From Bacteroidales bacterium M7 (GTDB taxonomy: Bacteria > Bacteroidota > Bacteroidia > Bacteroidales > Muribaculaceae), in the NCBI GenBank assembly GCA_001689515.1, contig LUJR01000024.1, positions 62,001-126,000 on the forward strand: 64,000 nucleotides of DNA, read 5' to 3'. Below, one piece after another: positions 15,936-24,184 of this stretch. Under the pieces are notes generated by a model, which saw only the letters and a program-made list of their open reading frames with translations, did not search any database and was not told the origin of the DNA. The position numbers and the translations under genes are program-made. Each line of letters begins with the position of its first letter. Within the stretch, counting starts at the first letter, position 1.

Positions 15936-18900
15936 ATGAGTAAAGAAAAAAAATTTCTGACTTGTGATGGCAACCAAGCCGCGGCGCATGTATCATACAT
16001 GTTCACCGAAGTGGCTGCAATTTACCCCATCACACCTTCTTCGACCATGGCAGAGTACGTTGACGAATGGGCAGCGGCTGGTCGCAAGAACATCTTTGGC
16101 GAGCCTGTCACCGTACAGGAGATGCAGAGCGAGGGCGGTGCCGCAGGTGCCGTACACGGTTCGCTCCAAGCTGGTGCTCTGACCACCACCTACACCGCAT
16201 CGCAGGGCTTGCTGCTGATGATCCCCAACATGTATAAAATCGCAGGTGAGCTGCTGCCCACCGTGTTCCATGTATCGGCTCGTACCATCGCCAGCCACGC
16301 CCTGAGCATCTTCGGTGACCACCAGGACGTGATGTCGGTGCGCCAGACCGGTTTCGCCATGCTCGCCGAGGGTTCGGTGCAGGAAGTGATGGATCTCGCA
16401 GGCGTGGCACACCTCGCCACCATCAAGAGCCGTGTGCCTTTCGTCAACTTCTTTGACGGATTCCGCACCAGCCACGAAATCCAGAAGATCGAGGAAATCG
16501 ACCAGGACGCTCTCGCAGCTCTCGTTGACCGTGATGCCATAGCTCGTTTCCGTGCCGAGGCTCTCAATCCCGAGAAGCCCGTTGCTCGAGGTATGGCTGA
16601 GAACGGCGACGTGTTCTTCCAGCACCGCGAATCATGCAATCCCTACTACGATGCAGTACCTGCCATCGTGGAGGATTACATGAACAAGGTATCTGAAATT
16701 ACCGGACGCAAGTACGGCCTGTTTAACTACTATGGCGCACCTGACGCTGACCGCGTGATCATCGCCATGGGTTCTGTGACCGAGGCAGCTCAGGAGGCTA
16801 TCGACCACATGATGAAGCAGGGCGAGAAGGTAGGTCTGGTGTCAGTGCACCTCTACCGTCCCTTCTCAGTGAAGCACCTGCTCGCCGCAGTGCCCGAGAC
16901 TGTGAAGCGTATCGCAGTGCTTGACCGCACCAAGGAGCCCGGAGCCAACGGCGAACCCCTCTACCTCGACGTGGTTGAGGCATACCAGGGCGTAGAGAAC
17001 GCTCCCGTAATCGTCGGTGGCCGCTACGGTCTCGCTTCAAAGGACACCACACCAGCCCAGATCATCGGCGTTTACGAGAACCTCGCGCTCCCGATGCCCA
17101 AGAACCACTTCACCGTGGGTATCATTGACGATGTGACCTTCACATCTCTGCCCCCGGTTGAGGAGATGGCTCTCGGCGGTGCTTCGATCTACGAAGCCAA
17201 GTTCTTCGGTCTCGGTGCCGACGGTACTGTGGGTGCCAACAAGAACTCTGTAAAGATTATCGGTGACAACACCAATAAATATTGCCAGGCATACTTCGCC
17301 TACGACTCCAAGAAGTCAGGCGGTTTCACCTGCTCTCACCTCCGTTTCGGTGACGAGCCTATCCGCTCGACCTATCTGGTGAACACACCTAACTTCGTGG
17401 CATGCCATGTACAGGCTTACCTGCACATGTATGACGTGACACGCGGTCTGCGTGACAACGGTACATTCCTTCTCAACACCATCTGGGAGGGCGAGGAACT
17501 TGCCAAGAACCTGCCTAACCGCGTCAAGAAGTATCTTGCCAAGCACAATGTATCGCTTTACTACATCAATGCTACCAAGATAGCTCAGGAAATCGGTCTG
17601 GGCAACCGCACCAACACCATCCTCCAGAGCGCATTCTTCCGCATCACCGAGGTTATCCCCGTGGATCTCGCTGTAGAGCAGATGAAGAAGTTCATCGTCA
17701 AGAGCTACGGCAAGAAAGGCGAGGATGTCGTTCAGAAGAACTATGCAGCCGTTGACCGCGGTGGCGAATACAAGCAGCTTGCTGTGGATCCCGCATGGGC
17801 ACAGCTGCCTGACGACGCTCCCGTGGCAAACGACGACCCCGCTTTCATCAACAATATCGTGCGTCCCATCAATGCACAGGACGGCGACCTGCTGAAGGTT
17901 TCCGACTTCAAGGGCATCGAGGACGGCACATGGCAGCAGGGCACAGCCGCTTACGAGAAGCGCGGTGTGGCTGCGTTCGTGCCCGAGTGGCTTGAAGAGA
18001 ACTGTATCCAGTGTAACAAGTGTGCATACGTCTGCCCTCACGCTGCCATCCGTCCCTTCCTGCTCAACGAGGCAGAGATGCAGGCAGCTCCTTTCGGCGA
18101 AGATGCCACTATCCCCGCCATGGGTCCCCAGCTCAAGGGTCTCCGCTTCATCCAGTCAGTGGATGTGCTTGACTGCCTCGGCTGTAGCAACTGCGTGGAT
18201 GTATGTCCCGGCAAGAAGGGCGTGAAGGCTCTCGCAATGAAGCCTCTCGAAACCCAGCTCGACGTGCAGAAGGAATGGGACTACTGCGTCAAGGAAGTTG
18301 CTTCGAAGCAGGATCTCGTTGATGTTAAGCTCAATGTCAAGAACAGCCAGTTTGCCACTCCGCTGTTTGAGTTCTCGGGCGCATGCTCGGGCTGCGGCGA
18401 GACACCCTACGTCAAGCTCATCAGCCAGCTCTACGGTGACCACGAGATGGTAGCCAATGCTACAGGTTGCTCGTCAATCTACTCTGGCTCTGTGCCTTCT
18501 ACACCTTATACTACTAATGCAAAGGGTCAGGGTCCTGCTTGGGCTAACTCGCTCTTTGAGGACTTCGCTGAATTCGGTCTCGGCATGAGCATTGCCACCG
18601 AGAAGATGACTGACCGCGTGGCTGACATCATGGGCAAGATCAAGGAATGCCCGATGTGCTCTGACGAGATGAAGTCTCTGGCTCAGCAGTGGCTTGACAA
18701 CCGCAACGATGCCAAAGTGACCCGCGAGGTTGCTGACAAGCTCGTTCCCCTCGCTGAGGCATGCGGCTGTGACAACAGCAAGGCTCTCCTTGAGGTCAAG
18801 GGCTACATCGCCAAGCGTTCGCAGTGGATCATCGCCGGTGACGGTGCCGCATATGACATAGGTTTTGGCGGTCTTGACCACGTGCTCGCATCAGGCAAGA

Positions 18901-19499
18901 ATGTCAACGTGCTCGTGCTTGACACCGAGGTTTACTCTAACACCGGCGGTCAGTCGTCAAAGGCTACTCCTATCGGTGCCATCGCCAAGTTTGCTGCTGC
19001 CGGCAAGCGTGTGCGCAAGAAAGACCTTGGTCTGATTGCCACAACCTACGGCTACGTTTACGCCGCTCAGGTGGCTATGGGTGCCGACAACGCTCAGACC
19101 CTCAAGGCTATCCGCGAGGCTGAGGCTTATGACGGACCTTCAATCATCATAGCTTACTCACCTTGTATCAGCCACGGTATCCGCAAGGGCATGGGCAAGT
19201 CACAGGAGGAGGAACGCGAAGCTGTAGAATGCGGCTACTGGCATCTGTGGCGTTACAACCCCGCTCTGGAGATGGAGGGCAAGAACCCGTTCTCGCTCGA
19301 CTCCAAGGAGCCCAACTGGGACCTCTTCGAGGACTTCCTCAAGGGCGAGGTGCGTTACGCATCAGTACAGAAGCAGTATCCCGCCGAGGCTGCCGAACTC
19401 TTCGCTGCCGCCAAGGCTAACGCCCAGTGGCGCTACAACAACTATAAGCGCCTCTCCATGGCAAACTGGGGCACAGAACCCGAAGCCATCGTGAAGTAA
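15936..19499 (+). CDS. nifJ: Pyruvate:ferredoxin (flavodoxin) oxidoreductase
   Basis: Single-chain, oxygen-sensitive enzyme of 1187 residues that oxidises pyruvate to acetyl-CoA and CO2 and passes electrons to ferredoxin, central to anaerobic metabolism. The ATG at 15936 is used; a TTG three codons earlier is less likely. In order: the pyrimidine-binding domain with IYPITPSSTMAEY, the gamma-type region, a two-cluster ferredoxin domain (CIQCNKCAYVCP and CLGCSNCVDVCP), and the TPP domain with FSGACSGCGETPY and GDGAAYDIGFGGLDHV. Codon use is strongly biased, which suggests high expression. It has its own promoter and terminator. Confidence 0.97.
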   Translation: MSKEKKFLTCDGNQAAAHVSYMFTEVAAIYPITPSSTMAEYVDEWAAAGRKNIFGEPVTVQEMQSEGGAAGAVHGSLQAGALTTTYTASQGLLLMIPNMYKIAGELLPTVFHVSARTIASHALSIFGDHQDVMSVRQTGFAMLAEGSVQEVMDLAGVAHLATIKSRVPFVNFFDGFRTSHEIQKIEEIDQDALAALVDRDAIARFRAEALNPEKPVARGMAENGDVFFQHRESCNPYYDAVPAIVEDYMNKVSEITGRKYGLFNYYGAPDADRVIIAMGSVTEAAQEAIDHMMKQGEKVGLVSVHLYRPFSVKHLLAAVPETVKRIAVLDRTKEPGANGEPLYLDVVEAYQGVENAPVIVGGRYGLASKDTTPAQIIGVYENLALPMPKNHFTVGIIDDVTFTSLPPVEEMALGGASIYEAKFFGLGADGTVGANKNSVKIIGDNTNKYCQAYFAYDSKKSGGFTCSHLRFGDEPIRSTYLVNTPNFVACHVQAYLHMYDVTRGLRDNGTFLLNTIWEGEELAKNLPNRVKKYLAKHNVSLYYINATKIAQEIGLGNRTNTILQSAFFRITEVIPVDLAVEQMKKFIVKSYGKKGEDVVQKNYAAVDRGGEYKQLAVDPAWAQLPDDAPVANDDPAFINNIVRPINAQDGDLLKVSDFKGIEDGTWQQGTAAYEKRGVAAFVPEWLEENCIQCNKCAYVCPHAAIRPFLLNEAEMQAAPFGEDATIPAMGPQLKGLRFIQSVDVLDCLGCSNCVDVCPGKKGVKALAMKPLETQLDVQKEWDYCVKEVASKQDLVDVKLNVKNSQFATPLFEFSGACSGCGETPYVKLISQLYGDHEMVANATGCSSIYSGSVPSTPYTTNAKGQGPAWANSLFEDFAEFGLGMSIATEKMTDRVADIMGKIKECPMCSDEMKSLAQQWLDNRNDAKVTREVADKLVPLAEACGCDNSKALLEVKGYIAKRSQWIIAGDGAAYDIGFGGLDHVLASGKNVNVLVLDTEVYSNTGGQSSKATPIGAIAKFAAAGKRVRKKDLGLIATTYGYVYAAQVAMGADNAQTLKAIREAEAYDGPSIIIAYSPCISHGIRKGMGKSQEEEREAVECGYWHLWRYNPALEMEGKNPFSLDSKEPNWDLFEDFLKGEVRYASVQKQYPAEAAELFAAAKANAQWRYNNYKRLSMANWGTEPEAIVK

Positions 19500-19530
19500 C
19501 CGATCGCTCAACAGCATCCCCCGATACGAA

Positions 19531-19564
19531 GCCCTGCACGGACATCCCGTGCAGGGCTTTTTTC
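19531..19564 (+). terminator. Terminator of the pyruvate oxidoreductase gene
   Basis: GCCCTGCACG and CGTGCAGGGC form a perfect 10-base stem followed by TTTTTT, 31 bases after the stop. Confidence 0.9.
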
Positions 19565-19597
19565 GCAGCAAACCGTCTATTAATGCCGTGGCGCGGT

Positions 19598-19622
19598 GTA
19601 GGGACATGCCGTGGCATATGTT
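19598..19622. repeat. GTAGGGACATGCC palindrome, degenerate single copy
   Basis: GTAGGGACATGCCGTGGCAT is followed by ATGTTC instead of GTCC, so the right end has decayed. Confidence 0.65.
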
Positions 19623-19676
19623 CTGACGCACGTATCAATTCGTGTTAATGGGATTGAGGCGCGGCATAGCCGCGGC

Positions 19677-19877
19677 GGGAGCAGTAGCCACATGCAAGCC
19701 AGCCGATAGGCTGGTGCAGCTTGTGGTCAAAAGTCACCCCTCATATTCCGGCGGCGTTAGCTGCCGGGGCTGAAGCATCCGATTGCCCCGGCAGTTACAC
19801 CGCCGGTTTTCCCCTGCCAACCGTTTCCCACAAGCTGCACCAGCCTATCGGCTGGCTTGCATGTGGCTACTGCTCCC
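19677..19877. repeat. Very long perfect inverted repeat with nested inner repeat
   Basis: Bases 19677-19726 and 19828-19877 are perfect 50-base inverted copies beginning GGGAGCAGTAGCCACATGC. Inside the 101-base loop a second imperfect pair, CCGGCGG..GCTGCCGGGGC and GCCCCGGCAG..CCGCCGG, can also fold. Short hairpins flank the whole (GCGGCATAGCCGC on the left, CTCGCGG/CCGCGAG on the right). No reading frame is convincing. It fills most of the 19500-20163 gap between the oxidoreductase gene and mscS. Confidence 0.9.
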
Positions 19878-19937
19878 CTCGCGGCTAACACCGCGAGCGT
19901 TCAGGAAACAGCATTGCGGAGATGATACGATATGAAG

Positions 19938-20004
19938 GCGTTGCAGAACCTGTCAATTGTGGTGATTCAACCTGTATGATGTAGGGACATGCCGTGGCAT
20001 GTCC
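19938..20004. repeat. Partial MITE-like element (copy 3) joined to a GTAGGGACATGCC palindrome
   Basis: GCGTTGCAGAACCTGTCAAT continues with TGTGG and then TGATGTAGGG, matching the reverse complement of the right half of the element at 21856-22011. It runs directly into one complete palindrome (19981-20004). The other half of the element is missing here. Confidence 0.6.
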
Positions 20005-20163
20005 GCCCATCAGGCGTCGCATTTGTGTGGTTATATGGGGGAATTTGGTTAATTTTGTAGGGTGAAAGATGTGTCAACCAAAATGGGCGTTGATGCGTTA
20101 TAGCTATGCGATATGCGGGCTGGATGCGATGCCCGCGCTTATTCATCATATTGACTGACAGAT

Positions 20164-21294
20164 ATGCTGCCACTGCAACTTATTCCCGGCGTGCCCGCTG
20201 ATTCGGTCACGCATGTCCCTGACCCCAAGGAGGAGCTGGAGATGCTCAAGACGCTGCCGCTTGACGAGGTGGTCAACAAGCTTGTCAACGCTGCCGCCGA
20301 GTTTGCGATGCATCTCGCTGTGGCGATCATCGTGTTCTATATCGGACGCTTCATCATACGCAAGATATATAAGGTGGTGGGCACGATACTCGTGCACCGC
20401 AAGGTGGACCGCAGCCTGACCACTTTCGCGCTATCACTGATTAATATAGTCCTGTATTTCATACTGCTGATTACCGTTATAGGCATTCTGGGGCTGGAGA
20501 CCAGTTCGTTCCTGGCGATATTCGCATCTGTGGGCGTGGCGATAGGTATGGCTCTGAGCGGCACACTTCAGAATTTTGCAGGCGGTGTGCTCATATTGCT
20601 GCTCAAACCCTACAAGATAGGTGATTACATAGAGGCGCAGGGCTATGCCGGAACTGTCAAGGAGATACAGATATTCCACACTATCATCACCACCTACGAC
20701 AATAAGTCGATTATCATTCCCAACGGCGGCTTGTCGACCGGAAGCATCAACAACTGGAACCGTGAAGCCTACCGCCGCGTGGACTGGACGATTTCCATCA
20801 GCTATGGCGATGATGTGGAGACGGCGCGTAAGGTCATAAAGGATATACTGCTTGCTGACCAGCGCATCGTAAAGGAGTACGTGGAGGACCATGCAGCCAA
20901 GATGGCTGAGGAGGCTGCCGAGGAAGCTAAGGCTCAGGAGGAAAAGCAGGAGGAGCAGGCTGAATCAGAGGAGAAACATCACAACTGGGTATGGCGACTG
21001 TTTCACCGCCGCCGCAAAGCCCTCGCCGCCAAGATAGAGAGTCTGAGCGAGGAACATCGCAGCCGCATAGAGAATTATAATCCTCGCGTCAAGCGTCATC
21101 CGGTAGTAGTGCTTGACCAGATGGCGGATTCGAGCATCAACCTCAAAGTCAGAGCATGGACGCGTACCACTGACTACTGGACAGTCTACTATGAGATGAA
21201 CGAGACCTTCTACAACGAGCTGCCCAAGGCAGGTCTGTCGTTCCCGTTCCCGCAGATGGACGTGCATGTCAACCAGGTATCCTCAGAATCCTGA
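20164..21294 (+). CDS. MscS-family mechanosensitive channel with a charged insertion
   Basis: Inner-membrane small-conductance mechanosensitive channel of 376 residues. Three membrane segments lie at about 45-67, 88-110 and 112-150. The pore helix GVAIGMALSGTLQNFAGGVLI and the downstream KPYKIGDYIEAQGYAGTV are typical of MscS. Residues 241-311 are an insertion that splits the cytoplasmic alpha/beta domain: an Ala/Glu/Gln-rich likely coiled coil, then a basic stretch (FHRRRKALAAK). The fold resumes at RHPVVVLDQMADSSINLKVRAW. It is followed after 44 bases by the small barrel gene. A -7-like TAATTTTG lies at 20050-20057. Confidence 0.88.
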   Translation: MLPLQLIPGVPADSVTHVPDPKEELEMLKTLPLDEVVNKLVNAAAEFAMHLAVAIIVFYIGRFIIRKIYKVVGTILVHRKVDRSLTTFALSLINIVLYFILLITVIGILGLETSSFLAIFASVGVAIGMALSGTLQNFAGGVLILLLKPYKIGDYIEAQGYAGTVKEIQIFHTIITTYDNKSIIIPNGGLSTGSINNWNREAYRRVDWTISISYGDDVETARKVIKDILLADQRIVKEYVEDHAAKMAEEAAEEAKAQEEKQEEQAESEEKHHNWVWRLFHRRRKALAAKIESLSEEHRSRIENYNPRVKRHPVVVLDQMADSSINLKVRAWTRTTDYWTVYYEMNETFYNELPKAGLSFPFPQMDVHVNQVSSES

Positions 21295-21338
21295 TACATA
21301 TAATATTACCAACGTTTCAACCCTATATCCATCATCAC

Positions 21339-21851
21339 ATGAAAACTTTCCGTCACTTACTCGCCGTCATGGCTCTGTGCACCGCGGCACTGGCTATTCC
21401 CCAGAAGGCTTCTGCCGCCGACCATCTGACTACCGTGGGCATAGAGAGCGGCTATGTCAGCCGCAACACATCGGCATATGCCGGAGTGTATATGAGGTAT
21501 CAGTTCTCCAATTTTTTCGCTCTGAAGCCTCATGTAGACTTCGTATTCCGCCACAAGGAGCAGGATGCCTTTATCGTGAATTTTGACGGACAGTTTTCAC
21601 TCCCTATCCATGCCGAGAAAATCAATGTCTACGGCATCGCCGGCATAGGCTTTTCGTCATGGAACATCAAGGAGCTTAACGACGAGGGCGACCTGGATAT
21701 GCGCCGTCACGGCGGCATCAGCTTCGACCTCGGCGCGGGGGTGGGATATAATGTCAACAGCAGTCTGCGTCTGGCTCTTGAAGCGAAAGCCAACCTTGTC
21801 AAGCACTATACCACCGCCCTCGTTGGAGTGTCGATCGGATACAATTTCTGA
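21339..21851 (+). CDS. Small outer membrane beta-barrel protein
   Basis: A 170-residue secreted protein with a clear signal peptide (MKTFRHLLAVMALCTAALA up to KASAADH). The rest shows alternating hydrophobic strands (YAGVYMRYQFSNFFALKPHV, YGIAGIGFSSWNI) and ends in the aromatic VSIGYNF, the usual C-terminus of porin-like barrels inserted by BamA. It resembles the outer membrane protein beta-barrel domain family of about eight strands. Function and ligand are unknown. It ends four bases before the MITE-like element that separates it from the convergent fructokinase gene. Confidence 0.75.
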   Translation: MKTFRHLLAVMALCTAALAIPQKASAADHLTTVGIESGYVSRNTSAYAGVYMRYQFSNFFALKPHVDFVFRHKEQDAFIVNFDGQFSLPIHAEKINVYGIAGIGFSSWNIKELNDEGDLDMRRHGGISFDLGAGVGYNVNSSLRLALEAKANLVKHYTTALVGVSIGYNF

Positions 21852-21855
21852 TTTT

Positions 21856-22011
21856 AGAGGTTGTTGCAAAACTCCACATCACACGATGTTGTAGGGACAT
21901 GCCATGGCATGTCAGCTGAGACTCAAGCTCTTGCATATTAGACATGCCATGGCATGTCCCTACATCAAACAGATAGAATTGCCACAATTGACAGGTTCTG
22001 CGACAACCTCT
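21856..22011. repeat. MITE-like element (copy 2) containing a palindrome pair
   Basis: Terminal inverted repeats AGAGGTTGTTGCA (21856-21868) and TGCGACAACCTCT (21999-22011) bound the element. Inside lies an inverted pair of the GTAGGGACATGCC palindrome (21891-21914 and 21941-21963). The remaining interior matches copy 1 at 877-950, which lacks the pair. It fills the space between two convergent stop codons and ends on the first base of the fructokinase stop. Confidence 0.75.
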
Positions 22012-22898
22012 TACTTGGTCAGATCGGCTGGCAGCGTGGGCATGGCTCCTGCCTGGGTGCATACGTAAGCCGAGACTTCCACGGCGCGGCGGTGAGCCTC
22101 AGACACCGGCAGCCCGCGGAGTGTGCATGCTATGAATGTGGCAGTGAACGAGTCGCCGGCTCCCACGGTGTCGGCTACCTCCACCTTGGGCGTGGGCTGG
22201 AACGACACATTGCCCGGGGTGAACACATAGCTGCCGTTGATGCCGCAGGTCAGTATGAGCATGCGGAGATTGTATTTGCCGAGGAGTATCCAGCATTTGT
22301 CCTGAAGGTCTATGCCTGGGTAGCCGAACATGCGGCTGACAGCCACGAGTTCTTCATCGTTGATTTTCAGTATGTTGCACTTCTGCATCGAGTTGCAGAG
22401 GATTTCCTTGTTGTAAAATCCCTGACGCAGGTTGACATCAAATACTTTCAGGGTGTCTTGTTCGGGCATAGCGTCAAGGAAGCGGTTGATGGTGTTGCGT
22501 GACACCACGTTGCGCTGCGCGAGCGAGCCGAAGCACACGGCGCGTGTACGCGAAGCCAGCGAGTCGAGACGGGCAGTGTAGGGTATGTTGTCCCACGCCA
22601 CGTTCTCCTTGATTTCATATTGCGGTATGCCAGCCTGATCTATCTCCACCTGCACTGTGCCTGTGGGGTAAGGCACTTTCTCTATGAGGTGCTTGACACC
22701 CTTGCGGTCGAAGTTCTCAAGCAGTTCGTCACCGAGAGCGTCATCGCCGATGGCGCTGACAGCGCAGCTGTCAAGTCCGAACTGTGACACATGGTATGCG
22801 AAATTGGCTGGTGCGCCGCCGATTTTCTTGCCGTCGGGAAGCACATCCCACAGGGCTTCGCCCATGCCTACGATTACGTCGTTGCTGTTGTTGTCCAT
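22011..22898 (-). CDS. Fructokinase (PfkB family)
   Basis: Cytoplasmic ribokinase/PfkB-type sugar kinase of 295 residues, predicted to phosphorylate fructose. The N-terminal sugar-binding motif GGAPANFAYHVSQFG and the C-terminal ATP/catalytic motif DTVGAGDSFTATFI, with its Asp base, are complete. As last gene of the minus-strand group GH32-permease-kinase, it takes the product of fructan breakdown into glycolysis. This matches the kinase of the Bacteroides thetaiotaomicron fructan locus. An 82-base gap with one palindrome separates it from the permease gene. Confidence 0.9.
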   Translation of the reverse strand: MDNNSNDVIVGMGEALWDVLPDGKKIGGAPANFAYHVSQFGLDSCAVSAIGDDALGDELLENFDRKGVKHLIEKVPYPTGTVQVEIDQAGIPQYEIKENVAWDNIPYTARLDSLASRTRAVCFGSLAQRNVVSRNTINRFLDAMPEQDTLKVFDVNLRQGFYNKEILCNSMQKCNILKINDEELVAVSRMFGYPGIDLQDKCWILLGKYNLRMLILTCGINGSYVFTPGNVSFQPTPKVEVADTVGAGDSFTATFIACTLRGLPVSEAHRRAVEVSAYVCTQAGAMPTLPADLTK

Positions 22899-22936
22899 AG
22901 TATGATATTAGAGTTTATGGTTGGAATATAGCGGGG

Positions 22937-22960
22937 GTAGGGACATGCCGTGGCATGTCC
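22937..22960. repeat. GTAGGGACATGCC palindrome, single copy
   Basis: Complete 24-base element with core ATGCCGTGGCAT between the permease stop and the fructokinase start. Confidence 0.8.
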
Positions 22961-22980
22961 GCTTCCTCAGGATGGAAGTA

Positions 22981-24159
22981 TTATCTGATTTTGAGGGTGT
23001 AGTAGAGGAGGTAGGCTACGCCGACGGTCATCACTGCGATGGCTCCGATCTGCCCTACGGCATCGGCTGCATAACCCATGGCGAGGGGGAACACCGTGCC
23101 GCCGAAGAGACCCATGATCATCAGTCCTGACACCTCGTTTTTCTCCGAGGGCGATGAGGTCAGAGCCTGGGCGAAGATGACAGAGAACACGTTGGAGTTG
23201 CCGAAACCTATCATGGCTATGCCGGCATAGAGGAGCATCAGCGAGCCGGCTGACATCAGTATGATCATGGCTATGAGCATCAGGGCTACGCTTATGCCGA
23301 AGAAGATGCGGGGTGATATGACGCGCAGGGCAAACGCTCCGAGGAAGCAGCCGGCGGTGCGGAATATGAAGTAGATGCCGGTGGCAAATCCAGCCTCTTC
23401 GAGCGGCAGACCGATGCGCTCCATGAGTATCTTGGGCGCGGTGGTGTTGGTGCCGACATCGATGCCCACGTGGCAGACGATGCCAAGGAAGCAGAGCAGT
23501 ATGAACGGACGTCCGAGCAGCTTGATGCACTCTTTGATGCCCGAAGCGCGGTCAGGACGTTCCTCGGCGATGGGGGTAGCTCCGAGCACTGCCACAGAGA
23601 GGATGCTGACTGCGGCATAGATGACAAACAGCACACGCCATCCGAGTCCGAACACCGGCAGGTAGGTCGTTGCGCCCCACGCGCAGATGATCGGGGCGAG
23701 GAAAGAGGCTATAGCCTTGACAAACTGCCCGAATGTCAGCGTCGATGCCAGACGGTCACCGCCGATGAGGTTGGTCACGAGCGGATTGAGCGAAGTCTGC
23801 ATGATGGCGTTGCCTATGCCGAGGAGCGAGAATGCCAGCAGCATGGTCACGTAGCCGTCGCCTGTCAGCGGTATGATTAGCGACACGGCTGTGACGGCAA
23901 GGCTGAGGAGCACTGTGCGCTTGCGTCCGATGCGGTTCATCAGCATGCCTGTCGGCACGGAGAATATCAGAAACCAGAAGAATACGAGTGACGGAAACAG
24001 GTTGGCTTGTGAGTCGGTCAAGCCGAGGTCTTTCTGCACATAGTTGGAGGCTGTGCCCACGAGGTCCACAAACCCCATGGCAAAGAAGCATAGCATCACG
24101 GGAACTAACTGCAACAGGGAGCTGCGGCGACCCACGGCGATAGATTGAGCGTTATCCAT
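22981..24159 (-). CDS. MFS sugar permease (FucP/glucose-galactose type)
   Basis: Inner-membrane major facilitator transporter of 392 residues with about 12 hydrophobic segments. MNRIGRKRTVLL (loop 2-3, MFS signature) and GFGNSNVFSVIFAQAL (second half) are typical of the FucP subfamily. Placed between a GH32 fructan hydrolase and a fructokinase, it most likely imports fructose by proton symport. The same position in the B. thetaiotaomicron fructan locus is held by an MFS permease. It is cotranscribed with the GH32 gene (25-base gap). Confidence 0.9.
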   Translation of the reverse strand: MDNAQSIAVGRRSSLLQLVPVMLCFFAMGFVDLVGTASNYVQKDLGLTDSQANLFPSLVFFWFLIFSVPTGMLMNRIGRKRTVLLSLAVTAVSLIIPLTGDGYVTMLLAFSLLGIGNAIMQTSLNPLVTNLIGGDRLASTLTFGQFVKAIASFLAPIICAWGATTYLPVFGLGWRVLFVIYAAVSILSVAVLGATPIAEERPDRASGIKECIKLLGRPFILLCFLGIVCHVGIDVGTNTTAPKILMERIGLPLEEAGFATGIYFIFRTAGCFLGAFALRVISPRIFFGISVALMLIAMIILMSAGSLMLLYAGIAMIGFGNSNVFSVIFAQALTSSPSEKNEVSGLMIMGLFGGTVFPLAMGYAADAVGQIGAIAVMTVGVAYLLYYTLKIR

Positions 24160-24184
24160 AGTATCTTGAAGTGTTTTTGGGGGA

